A DNA stretch of 64,000 bases from Porphyra umbilicalis (taxonomy: Eukaryota; Rhodophyta; Bangiophyceae; Bangiales; Bangiaceae): the NCBI GenBank assembly GCA_002049455.2, contig KV918762.1, positions 496,001 through 560,000 on the forward strand, given 5' to 3'. The notes under the pieces are model-generated. The model made no database searches, was not told the origin of the DNA, and saw only the letters and a program-made list of their open reading frames with translations. The number at the start of each line of letters is the position of its first letter. Position 1 is the stretch's first letter. Positions 53,325 to 63,600 of this stretch are shown here, piece after piece. The translations under genes and the position numbers were made by a program.

Positions 53325-55427
53325 TTATTCATCTTCTACGCCAGCCGGCTCCCCGGATAAAACCAGCATGTCTGCTGTGTCCAATATGGCATCCTCCTCA
53401 TCCTCTGCATGCAACCACTCGCCGACCCCACTCTGCACATTGTCCGGGCACTCACCCCCAAAAGCAGACGATCCAAGAATGGTGCTGCTCATCAAGGAGA
53501 TAATCTCCTGCACCGCGACAGCTTCCCCCGCGCCCTCGGCACGGTACTCGCCGTGCTCAGACACAACCCTCGCACACATGGGGGCGGGCAAAATGGTAGA
53601 CTTGATCCAACAATGCGCAATGGACGACGGGGTGGTGGCCTCCCACTCCTCGGCAACGAGGGTGGCTGCGTCACGCAAGTGCGCCTTGCCCCCGCCAGCA
53701 ATGCCGGCATTTCTGGGGCAGGGGGCAGCCACCACAGGGGCCGGAAGGAGAGCGGCCACCACCCGGTCGTGAGCCTCCGCAAGGGCCGCATCATCGGCCG
53801 CCTCGTCCGAGCTTGAGTCGCCGCTGCGCCCCACGTCTCCGTTCTCCCTGGGGGGGAAGGATGCAGCCAGCGATGCAGCCGCTGCCGTAGGGGGAAGGGG
53901 CGCACCAGTGCAAAATCCCGCCAGTGGGCAGGGTGCGGTCACAGTCGAGGGGGGTTGGGGGGGCAACGCAGAGAAGGGTGGTGGGGTCACAGTGGAAGCT
54001 GGTGGAGAATTGGTGGGCGGTGCACCAGCGGGAGAGGTAGTATGTGCAGCACGTGGCCCAGATGGGTGGGCAGGTGGTGGTGCAGGGGCAGGGCGTGGGG
54101 GGGGGGGCGCGGCCACCTCTGCTTGCAGGCGCCTGACCACCAGCGCCAGCAGACGCCTCTTGTACCGCCGCTTGATGGCGGCAATCACCCCAGCGTCCAT
54201 CGGCTGGTACACGGCCGTGGTGTTGGGGGGTAAAAACAGGACCGTCACATCCGGCGCCGCCAGGTGCACGTCGTGAGTCGCCGAATTGTCCATAATCAGC
54301 GCAAAGTTGCCACCGGGATGACGGTCGCGGACAGCCGGAAGAAAGACAGTGGTGAACCACATCTTGTAAACCCTGGTATCCATCCACGCGCATTTCTGCG
54401 AGAAGTACGGCAGAGGGCACGCGTTGCCGGGGCCCCGAAAGCACATAGGGAGAGCAGCAGTGCCAATCATAGCAATGGGCAGCTTGTGGCTTCCGGTGGC
54501 GTTAGTGCATAGCACCAGCGTGACGCGCTCCTTGGCTCTCATAGTCTTAGTCCCACGCGCCCGCTTACGGTCTCGTCGGGGAACGTACGACCGCGACGGC
54601 AAGCACCGGTACAGGAGCCCGGTTTCGTCCATATTATAAATGAGCTCGGGGTCAAAGCCCTCGAGTTGCGACCGGATCTTGGCGATGGCAGCCGCGGCCG
54701 CCGCCTGGTTCACGGCCCCCGCCTCGCCGTGCAGAGCCACATTGCAGATCTGGTGCCTCCGCAAAAAGCCCCGCACAAATCCGTGGCTCGCCGTGAAGTC
54801 TCCAATAGACAGCTGCGCTGCGATCATGAGGGCCGCCTCCTGCAAGACGGCAGTCGTGATGGGGATGCGCCGATGCCCAAGGGAGTACACCGCCAGATAC
54901 CACTCGTACAGCTTTTTGTCCAGCTCAGGCCATTTGCTTCCTCGCGTGTTGACGCGCTCCAGCGACGAGGGGTCGTCGGGCATCTGCCGGTAGATGGCAG
55001 CGCGGGCCATGATGGCCAGTCCCGTTGTCTTTGAGACCGGTACGGGGAGCTGTTGCAGCACAACGTCCCACGGCACCTTGGCATCGCGCAGCCGCACAAT
55101 CTGCTTTTTGACGCCATTAGGAATCTGCTGACGGGGCCTCTTGTGACGCCGCCTGGCCACCACCACGGCCGGCGCCGCCGTGCCTTGTCCTGTTGGGAAA
55201 GAATCATCAGATCGGGCACAGGGAGGTGCCGCATCCAGCAGTCCCGAACAGGTTCCCGCCGCCGCCCTTGAAGCAGCTCGGACCGCATGGGGCGACTCAT
55301 GCGCAATATCAGGTGCAGCCCTCTCAATAGCAGCCTGGACAGTCGCCTCAATGGCATCCACAGACGTGAGCAGACGCATCCTCGGGCGATGGTGAATGGG
55401 TGTGGCGGGAGTGGGGTGATCAGCCAA
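53325..55427 (-). CDS. pogo-type transposase, DD30D
   Basis: An uninterrupted 700-residue protein from ATG 55427 to TAA. After a ~90-residue lead comes a DNA-binding region (RRRHKRPRQQIPNGVKKQIV, helix-turn-helix) and a second CENP-B/Tc5-like helical part with KWPELDKKLYEWYLA and SHGFVRGFLRRHQI. The catalytic core has Asp in YNMDETGLLYR, Asp in LIMDNSATHD and a third Asp in VYQPMDAGVIAAIKRRYKR. Exactly 30 residues separate the last two, the pogo spacing. A Pro-rich spacer follows, then AEEWEATTPSSIAHCW, seen in Tigger/jerky-like tails, and an acidic end. It would cut the element out and insert it at TA. All three acidic residues are present, so activity is possible. Confidence 0.95.
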   Translation of the reverse strand: MADHPTPATPIHHRPRMRLLTSVDAIEATVQAAIERAAPDIAHESPHAVRAASRAAAGTCSGLLDAAPPCARSDDSFPTGQGTAAPAVVVARRRHKRPRQQIPNGVKKQIVRLRDAKVPWDVVLQQLPVPVSKTTGLAIMARAAIYRQMPDDPSSLERVNTRGSKWPELDKKLYEWYLAVYSLGHRRIPITTAVLQEAALMIAAQLSIGDFTASHGFVRGFLRRHQICNVALHGEAGAVNQAAAAAAIAKIRSQLEGFDPELIYNMDETGLLYRCLPSRSYVPRRDRKRARGTKTMRAKERVTLVLCTNATGSHKLPIAMIGTAALPMCFRGPGNACPLPYFSQKCAWMDTRVYKMWFTTVFLPAVRDRHPGGNFALIMDNSATHDVHLAAPDVTVLFLPPNTTAVYQPMDAGVIAAIKRRYKRRLLALVVRRLQAEVAAPPPPRPAPAPPPAHPSGPRAAHTTSPAGAPPTNSPPASTVTPPPFSALPPQPPSTVTAPCPLAGFCTGAPLPPTAAAASLAASFPPRENGDVGRSGDSSSDEAADDAALAEAHDRVVAALLPAPVVAAPCPRNAGIAGGGKAHLRDAATLVAEEWEATTPSSIAHCWIKSTILPAPMCARVVSEHGEYRAEGAGEAVAVQEIISLMSSTILGSSAFGGECPDNVQSGVGEWLHAEDEEDAILDTADMLVLSGEPAGVEDE

Positions 55428-55468
55428 TGGCCAGCGCCAGCCGTGAGCCCCGGACGAGGAGAAAAAAT

Positions 55469-55511
55469 ATGAGGGGGGGGAGGGGGGAGGGGGGAGGGGG
55501 GAGGGGGGAGG
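55469..55511. repeat. GGGGAGG-type G-rich repeat
   Basis: Runs of 6-8 G separated by single A, 42-84 bp upstream of the transposase start codon. It could form G-quadruplex in the promoter or leader. Confidence 0.9.
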
Positions 55512-55721
55512 CTGGTGTGGATCGCGGGGACGGTGCGTCGACGGTGGGGGCAGCGACGGTCGCAGCGACGGCGACGCGCCGACGTCTGTGTGATTGTGAA
55601 CAATTGCAGCGATGGAATCGTTGGCGTTTTTTTTATCGCAATCGATTCACGACGATCGCCCTCCTGTCTTTCACCGCGGTCGTCCAGCTTTGGTTACTAT
55701 CGACCTCCATAGTAACCAAAG

Positions 55722-55743
55722 CTACAAGAATGGAGAAAGACTG
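55722..55743 (-). repeat. Right TIR of the pogo element
   Basis: Reverse complement reads CAGTCTTTCTCCATTCTTGT then AG, followed by TA on the plus strand. Confidence 0.93.
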
Positions 55744-55745
55744 TA

Positions 55746-56245
55746 TTGGGGTAATCTCCGGGGGAAAGGACGGCCCCCAACCAATCATTATTCTGTAAAA
55801 ACAAGGGGACAGGAGCATATAAATGGACACACGGCTGTTATCCAATGAGAAGCATCGACACCTGTCGCCGACGAGCAGAGTTACTGTCAGCATCACGGTC
55901 TGTCTGATATGGTACGCGGACTGATCGCGGACTAGTCAGCGGAAGAAGAGCCCCTGACTAAAGTCTGTCTCACTCTATTAGTCCTCTGAGAACCGCACTT
56001 TTTTTGGAGAGACCAGAACTCCGCCGCTACGACCGCAAATGACAAGCAGTCTTCACACAAGGGATAGAAACCCCCCAAACCTTTTTACTGCAAGAAATGG
56101 TACACATTCTTCTGTAGGAAGCCCTTCAACGGCACACCTGTGTCGAAAAGATACGGCTCAGACGCATCGTTTTCAGGCCTTCCGGCACACTGGGCGAGCC
56201 GCACGAGGTCACAGCACAGTTTCGCGCATTTGTCCCGTGTTCATA
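55746..56245. other. Spacer, no gene seen
   Basis: AT-richer sequence between the pogo element and the MITE; nothing recognised. Confidence 0.6.
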
Positions 56246-56247
56246 TA

Positions 56248-56378
56248 CAGTGCGTTCTCGTTATAAGAGAATTGTTTACAAGAGAATATGGGTCGTGAGT
56301 CTTCCGTTCCGGACCATGTAGGCCACTTTTTATTCATTTTCAGCTGAATCAGCTGTCTCTTATAACGAGAACGCACTG
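56248..56378. mobile_element. 131-bp pogo-like MITE
   Basis: A perfect 23-bp inverted repeat starting CAGTGCGTTCTCGTTATAAG at both ends, with TA at 56246-56247 and 56379-56380. No coding capacity. The CAGT start and TA duplication fit mobilisation by a pogo/Tigger-type transposase, but its TIR differs from that of the complete element nearby after the first four bases, so another transposase is implied. Confidence 0.95.
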
Positions 56379-56629
56379 TATCTCGTGCATTCGAGTGCAC
56401 TATTCTGCGCAGCGCTCCAATCCAACTGGCCGAAGGTAGAAGTCCGTAAAGAGTATGCCGAGAAGAAGCGTAAGCGTTTTGTTGCAGCGATCCCCTGACA
56501 TGGGGAGGCTACTTAAAAGTTCGCTCATCCAGAAGGGCGATCTCTTGCGCGACTTTTGAGATTCGATATCACGAGATCCGGCAGTCCATTGAGTCGCGCG
56601 CTTCGTCAGTAGCCAATGAGCACCTGTGC

Positions 56630-57532
56630 ATGGGCACTCCCAAATTAAATCCAGGAATGCCCTCGAAAGCCTCTCTGAGTGGCTCAAGCGCCACCGCACA
56701 CCTACCCCCCCACCCTTGCCCCGCCGTCGTTGTCGTGCCTCCCGCGGTCGCCGTCGTGGGGCAGCGTGTGTGTGCCACTGCACCGGTGGCCGAAGCGGAC
56801 TATTCGCTCAAGAAAAGCAACGGCGCCGCCGGGGAGCGCTATGCGGGGGGGGGGCGGGGGGAGGGTGGGGGGGGGGTTGGGGGAACAGCTGCTCCGCACA
56901 ACTGCAGTTGCTTTGCACCGGCGGTGACGAGCGTCGCGCCGGCGGCGACGAGCGCCGCACTGCATTTCAGCGCGGCGGCTGACGTCGCCGGCGACGGGCG
57001 TGCTCCAACCGCCGACGTGGTCGCGTGCGCCGCACCCGCCGTGGCAAGCGGCGTCAGTGCTACGGCTGCACCCGCCACTGCCGGCGGCGGCACTGCGATC
57101 GCAACCGTATTCGCCACCGCGCCTACATCCACCGCCCCGTTGTCGACTCCACAGCCCGCACGGGCCAATTGCGCCGGCCCACCACCAGAAGGGCCCGAGC
57201 GTGGGCGGGTGGGGGGGGCGGGGGGGGAGGGGACGGAGGCGGCACTGCGCTCAGACGGCGCGCGTGCGGGGGCGGTGGCAGCCGGCGCCGACAGCCACGG
57301 CAGCATGCCGCCCACGCCGGTGGGCGTCCAGCTGTGCACATCAGTCCGAGGCCGCTGCCAGGAAGTTGATGTTGCTGACGCTTCTCAGATACTTGTTCAC
57401 CGTGAATTCTCTTCCCTTAGTCAGCTGTCACCGTCCTTGCTCCTTATCCGTGCGGCATCACGAGATCTCGCTCACGAGGCTGAAAACGTAGCCTCCCTGT
57501 CCTTGCCTTCCTCCCGATTTGGTCAGTCATAA
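56630..57532 (+). CDS. Hypothetical Ala-rich protein, weak call
   Basis: 300 codons from MGTPKLNPGMPS. Low-complexity Ala/Pro/Gly sequence, then a less biased end: TPVGVQLCTSVRGRCQ and SSLSQLSPSLLLIRAASRDL. Several G runs (56848-56880, 57205-57225) make the frame insecure, and the antisense frame 56839-57339 is also open. No family recognised. Confidence 0.25.
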   Translation: MGTPKLNPGMPSKASLSGSSATAHLPPHPCPAVVVVPPAVAVVGQRVCATAPVAEADYSLKKSNGAAGERYAGGGRGEGGGGVGGTAAPHNCSCFAPAVTSVAPAATSAALHFSAAADVAGDGRAPTADVVACAAPAVASGVSATAAPATAGGGTAIATVFATAPTSTAPLSTPQPARANCAGPPPEGPERGRVGGAGGEGTEAALRSDGARAGAVAAGADSHGSMPPTPVGVQLCTSVRGRCQEVDVADASQILVHREFSSLSQLSPSLLLIRAASRDLAHEAENVASLSLPSSRFGQS

Positions 57533-57534
57533 AT

Positions 57535-60020
57535 CGGGTGCTGTCGAGAATCGGGCAGATCGAATGCCCCTGATCGATACAAATGCGGAAGTGGGCATTA
57601 ACGGGAGGGATGTGCTGCGCTTCGCGATGCGTTTTTTCTTCTGAGGACCCGAGGGCCACCCTCTGATACGTCTACGAAGTTTGGGGTCGATTGATGTACA
57701 TGCGCCGAAACCAGAGCCGTTTTTCCATCGGACAAATAAGATGAGATAGACTTTAGAGCGGGGCGGTAGCGACGCCGGGGGGGGCGTGGGGGAGGTGGCG
57801 AAGGGAGGGGGATGGCGCGAGAACGGCTTGGCCGGGGGCGACGATGATGGGCCGGCGGGGGCGTGGCGATGCGGGGGAGGGGGTTGGGACGACGGCGGGG
57901 GCGGGCGGGGGGATGAGAACGGTGGGGGGCGCCGGCGATGGTGGTCGCGGCGCCGGCCTGCTGTTTGCACTGGCGAGCAGAGCCTTGCACTGCTTGTTCA
58001 GAATTCAACGTGCTCATGATTTACGGCAAAGCTCATTAGTGCCTCGGATCCTCAAAATGTCCAACACTGCTGGAAAGTGATGTGCAGTTCTCGATACTCG
58101 GATAAACTGCTCGGTATCATGTTGTCAACTGGAAACTGAGGAGCAGTCGTCTTCCTCTTAGAATTGTGGGATCAGCAATAGACACGCGTTTGCCACGTTA
58201 CGCCACGTTTCGCGAATATGACTTGAGGCCGACGTTGCAGGGTTTGCCCTGAGGGCTAACCCCAGAAGTGATCCTTTCCAAGAAAGTTGTATTTTACTCA
58301 TGCTTGGCCCAGAAGTGCTCGACGCATCTGAGACGTGGGCAAGACCGCACGAGTGAGCAAACGCGTGAGGCGAGAGTACCTGGTAGCACCTCTTCTTTTC
58401 GCAGCTGGTCAGGAGCACATGAAACATCGCGAGTGATGCGCAATTGTGCTTTTTCTTCGAAAAAAAAATGAGAGCCGCTATAGGCAGGTAGGGAAGCGCA
58501 ATCAATGATTCCAATGAATTGTGCAGTGTCATTGTACAGACGTGTGATCCACTGCGCAGCGCTCCTTAACGCCAGGCTCGTGACAAACCGGAAATTCTTG
58601 TCACGCACCACCGGATTCTCGCACAGTAGCCTGCTTGACACGTCCCCCTGGGTCAAAAACGAGGTCGTCTGTCGAACAGCAGAAAAAGCTTGAAAACCCC
58701 ACTGCCATGGGCGTTGCGTTCACGCGTGTCGCGCCTATCGTGGTCGTACTGACGTCCTCTATCAGAAGAGGTAAGAAAAAGTCTTCGTAGAGGCCAGTAA
58801 GATGGTTCGGGCAAGGGTGCGCATGCCCTTGACAAGAATGACGAAACACGACCCCGGCGGTTGCTGATTGCATTAGCACTCGTCCGTTCTGGGTGGCCAA
58901 TTAAGTGTGGACACCGGCCCGTTCCAACTGGATTTAGGGACAGTTTGCACGCAATCTTCGCCTGTTCTTCTGGGAATGCTGTATTTGTATGGACCGCTCT
59001 TTTCTGGCACCTGTCCGTTTTCGTCAACCTCCGCCAGTCCGTACATCAACTTGACGAATCAAGTCAGTGGTGGGCACAAGATCGCCGTCAGCTCGCCACG
59101 CGGGCAAAGTGCCTCGCTGCACGCCCATCTCTTTTGTGTACTACCCCAATAGCGGCCATGGCGGGAGCGACGCGGTGATAGCCGCGGTTTCCGAGCTTGC
59201 CACCGGCTTTGCTGGTGGCGCCGGTTCCCGATGAGAGGCGCGACAGCCAGCAACCTCATGACGCTAGCAAACGTCACTGACACTGGGCGCCAAGCCGTTG
59301 TGGTGGTGCCACGACAGGCAATGTGTCTGGCGCTGTGTCTTTGTCACTGCAGCACGCACGGTGGTACTGTATCCCCCAACAAGCCAGAAATATACTGTGC
59401 TCACCCATACACGGATCAGTGCTTAACATGGGTCTGCGAGAAGCAAAACAAGGTACAGATGGACAGTCTAAAAAGCATAACAGACTATGGACTGAAACTG
59501 CTACATAGGCTATACCTACACGGTGTGAAGAACACTAGCACCCTCACCGCCACCCTCGGACACTAAACCCAACAGCCGCGTCTGCAAGTCAGCGACCGCA
59601 ACCCTGATGCCCGCCACATTGGCCGAGTGTGCAGCACACCAATCACGGAAGGCAGCCGAGTGTGTGCGGCGGCTACACATCTCAATCAAAGTCAGATCAT
59701 CCCTCACCACCGCCTGTGACATGACGGCGGATGCCGGCCATCTGTGATTAAAAGAAAGTCCCGTACGCACCCTCAGCGGGGCCGGCTCTGCAGGGTGCGC
59801 CGAAGTCGGCTGACGTGCCGCGACCGCAACCGCCACCACCACAAGCAGCCGAACCACCCCTCCCGGCAGGAGCGACACCGTATGTCGGCGCGCCGCCCCC
59901 GCCACCGCCACTGCCCCCGCCCCCCCCGCCAGCGGTCCAGCCGCAGCCGGCGCTGACACCGCGGATCATGACCGACCCGACGCCCCCGCCACTACCCCCG
60001 CCACAAGAGGAAGCGCTCAC
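57535..60020. other. No gene assigned
   Basis: A minus-strand segment at about 58160-58660 (DKNFRFVTSLALRSAAQWIT, FIGIIDCASLPAYSG, then ALRANPATSASSHIRETWRN in another frame) is faintly like a DDE transposase remnant but cannot be placed in a family. Frames at 59231-59566 (plus) and 59516-59959 (minus) show no motifs. Confidence 0.4.
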
Positions 60021-60092
60021 GTCGGGGATCGAACCCACTTCATTCGTTGTCTCGCATTCGAAGCGGGAGACCCATGCGCTATAGACCAGCCA
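60021..60092 (-). pseudogene. tRNA-like remnant
   Basis: Minus strand: a box-A-like TAGCGCATGGG, an anticodon-arm-like CCGC-TTCGAAT-GCG, and a good box B GGTTCGATCCC about 40 bases further. The loop would give anticodon CGA (Ser) or, shifted, UCG (Arg). The acceptor stem and D stem do not pair, so this is a pseudogene or the head of a tRNA-derived repeat. Confidence 0.35.
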
Positions 60093-60132
60093 CTGGGAGT
60101 TTTTGTTGCCGTTACTCTGGCCATTTATCGAC

Positions 60133-60420
60133 TGAGGTTGTATTTAAAAAAAAACGCACCCCGTCGACTCGACGTGTATGTGGGCTACAACGACGGGGGA
60201 GGCTCTCAGGCGGGGTGTGGGCGGGGGGGGGGGGGGCTTGCGGGGGGTTTGGGGGTGGGGCTGCTGGCGGGGCCTGGGCGGGGCTGGGGGGGGGCGCGGG
60301 GGGGGGGTGCGTGGGGAGGCCTGGGGGGGGCTCTGGGGGGGAGGCTCTGGGGGGGGGCCCTGGCGGGGGGTGCCGGTGGGGCACATTGCCACGATAAAAT
60401 TATATCGATCGTGGAATCTT
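60133..60420. repeat. G-rich repeat, inverted relative of 30000-30300
   Basis: GGTTGTATTT, a 9-A run, then TGTGGGCTACAACGACGGGG, followed by about 180 bases of G runs broken by CT, TT or GC (60225-60375). Many overlapping G-quadruplex patterns. Confidence 0.75.
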
Positions 60421-60639
60421 GGGTGTTTGAATTTACCACAATGACGCGTGCGTCGGTAACCTTTCTGGATATCGCTTGACGCGACGTAACAATGGCTGTC
60501 CGATAGATGTGAGCGTCACAAGACAGAGTAAGACAGCGGGCCCCAGCATGTTCTGACGGGTCACAAACACCGCGCAGGCGCGCCTCTCCGTAGAGAAGGC
60601 CCATCCCCCACGCCAGCTGCAGGCAGCGTTCGGCGACGG

Positions 60640-63600
60640 GCCCCCCGCCGGCCGCCGCCCCCGCCGCTGACCACCACTCCCCTACGGGGGCCGCCCCAGC
60701 CCCTGGGTGCGTCCCCCGCTGCTGGTGCGGACGCCGTCGCTTGCGCCGCCCTGGCCGCCGGCTGGCGCCGCCGCTGCCCGCCGGTGCCCGCGTCGCTGGC
60801 CGCCTCCCACCCTGATGGCGCTACCCTAGCCGCTGCCGTCGCCCCCGTCGCTGCCGCCGCCCCCGCCCTTGGTCGCAGCCCCCACCGCTGGCGCCGCCCC
60901 CGCCACTGATGGCCAGCCCCGCTTTTGGCGCCGCCCTCGCCGCTTCCTACCGCCCCCGCCGCTGGCCGCCGCCCCCGCTGGCGGGCGGTGGCAGCGACTC
61001 CGGCGCGGGTGCGGTCTGCCTGAGGGCGGGCCGTCCGTGGCGGGTGGCGGGTGTTGGGGTGGGTCGGCCGCGGCCCTTGATTGTGGGTGAGGAGGCGGAA
61101 GTGGGGGGGGCAGGCAGCGACGGCGAGTGGAAGCAGCTGCGGTGTGGGGATGCAACAGCTGTGTGGGGGTGCAGCGAGGGTCGGAGGAGGCAACAAGGGT
61201 GGGGAGAGGCAGCAGGGATTGGATATGCAGAGGCAGTGTGGGGAAGCAACGGCTATGGGGGGGTGGGCGTCGAACGCGAGAATGAGCGTGGTGGTGAGCG
61301 AGGTAACATCGGTACTGGCTGAAAGGGACGAGAAATAGGGGAAGGAGGGAAATGAACCCATCTGACAGTGTGTCAGACACAGTTTATACGACAGAAAGGC
61401 ACTGACGACGGCAGTCGTAGCCGTCCTGGCAACCAGCTGAGGGGGTCACGGAGGCAGAGGAGACTGCAGACGGCTTCACCAAGCAGTGTGAATGGACCCC
61501 CTTTGACGGTGCTTCAAATCCAGTGTGCTCTGCAGATCGAGACTGACACTGTCCAATTCCCTGGACTTTAGTCTAGGGTATTTATCAACCTGCGCATGGG
61601 GTCACACACATGACTTTTTTTTTTCTCCAGTGCACGCGCGGGAGTACTTGCGGTTGGTCCCGTGCGCACACCTTTTCGGGCGGTACGCAGTGTATCGATC
61701 ACTGCTGCGGGTCCTTTGGGCATGGTTCGGTGCGCAACCTGCGTCCAGCACTTTCTGTAGCTTTTCTCGTTTGTAGCATGCCAGCCGCGGTCATACACAC
61801 GCCGTACGTCGCCTTTCGTAGGATGTCCGGGTCAGTTGCCTCAGAATGAGGGTGGTGCGTTCAGACCCCCGGAAACGTCGATCTGGTCAGACGCGTCGAC
61901 TGTATGTTGTGTTTAAGTCCGGCGAGTGCGCTCCACGGGACAACCAAGGCACATTCTGTTCGAATTTTCAAGCAGACGCTCGCGACCCATCGTCCTGGAG
62001 GAGAGAACTCCCGGACGGCCGGCGGGAGCTGCCGATGGCCGCACCACCGCTGTCGTCGGGGTCACCACCGCGGCGGCCGCACACGCCCGACACACCCTCC
62101 GCGCGCGCGTCCGTGCGCGACCGCCCGCGACCAACACAGCCGTCGCGCGGTCGGCCGCCGCGCCGACAAGGCGACCAGCCCGACCCACCCCCCCGCGCGC
62201 GCGTGTGGGTGTCCCCGCCGGCGGCCGCACCGCCCGTCGCGCGCGGTATGGCATGGTTCGAGGCGCCGCCGCCCCCGCGCCGACGCGGCGGCAGCGTTGA
62301 CGGCGGCCCCGCTCGTTGCGGTGCCCCCCCACTATTCGCCCCTGCCACTGTCTGACGGGGGACGAGCTCCGCCGCCGTTGCGAGTGGGGAAGGGCGCCGG
62401 CAGCGCCACCGCCGCCTCCCTTGCCGCGGCTGCCGCCGCTGTCGCGCCCGCCATCGCCGCGACTGCGACGGGTGGTGGCTGCGACGGCGGCGGCGACGGC
62501 GGCGGGCTGAGGTCCATGGCCCGGTCGTCACCGCTGCCGCCGCTAGCGGGCGTGCGCACCGCCGCCGACGCGCCGGCGGCGGACGGCGGCGCGGAGTTTG
62601 ACGTCGGCCTACCTGCGGCAGCGGCGGCGGCGCCCAACTGCCGCGGCCGTGGCGACCGGGACGGGTGCGACAGCAGGCCGGCGGCGGTGTGAACGTCTGG
62701 AGGTGCGGGGATATTCGTCTGCTTGTCGCTGGGGGGGGGAGGCGCGGCGGTGACGGCGGCGGCGTGGGCGGCGGCGGCGGCGGTGCTTGTTGGCGGTGGC
62801 TTGTTTGCCGAGGATGCGCGGCCGCGCGAGGGGGGTGGTTCGCGTGGGCTGGTCGTCGGCGGCTGCTTCGCACGTTATAAACAAGTCCAGGGTATTTCCG
62901 CGAACGCGTTTTCAGTCCAGTGGATCATGTATTTTTGTCTGACACTGTTCAATCCAGTGGGTTGCGACCCTGCGCTCCTCTGCTGCCTATAACAGTTCTG
63001 CATCTGTTCTTGCAAAAAAAGGAACGCTGCGTACCTCCTACAGCACCCTTTCCCGATGTTGTTCTCTTTTTCTTTGGAGACTGTACGGTCTGGTCACCTC
63101 CGCGTTACCCGCTTCCATCTGGTCCAAGAAGGAGGAGCATGCGGCACGACGGGGGCGAAGTCGACCAAAACAACACTTTTTCAGAGAGAATCCTTTCTGG
63201 TGATTTGAAGGATCCTGGGAACGGAAATGCAGGTGGCTAAGTGTACAAAGGCCTCCTTCCTACTTTTCTCACTTTTCTAGCCCCTCCAAGTTCACAGCGG
63301 CCAGATATGCCGCTACCTCCCAACGATGCTCTGTCTGTCTGCTGGCCAACTTTCTGTGTGCATTGGCTTTTATACATCCCATACACTCAATCGATGCTGA
63401 AAAGCCACATCAGGACGGTCGTAGGATGCCCACGTCACGTAGCGTCCTTTCCGCCAACCGAGCCACCTCATAATCGTGTGCATGAGTCGCCTGCGGAGGC
63501 GGATTGCTGCCGAAGCACCCTAGGCCCTCCCTGAAAGTTCCATAAGATCCCCGCACACTTGTAGCCGTGGCGCATGAACAGTTATCGGTGGATGTATTAC

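Larger units (their letters stand above)
51748..55743 (-). mobile_element. Complete pogo-type DNA transposon
   Basis: Terminal inverted repeats CAGTCTTTCTCCATT(G/C) at both ends (19 of 22 identical) are flanked by TA at 51746-51747 and 55744-55745, the Tc1/mariner-superfamily target duplication. A single uninterrupted transposase is read on the minus strand from near the right end. About 1.5 kb between the transposase stop and the left TIR is non-coding or unexplained and contains long C and G runs. Length 3996 bp. Isolated TIRs at 35724 and 50381 show that the family has moved here more than once. Confidence 0.93.

Noticed and set aside
58158-58900. Harbinger-type transposase remnant
   Set aside because: Only a faint FIGIIDCAS similarity; no catalytic triad can be followed across the frames.
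61904-62873. Overlapping sense and antisense ORFs in the 61.6-62.9 kb insertion as a transposase
   Set aside because: Both translations are Ala/Arg/Pro low complexity with no catalytic motif.
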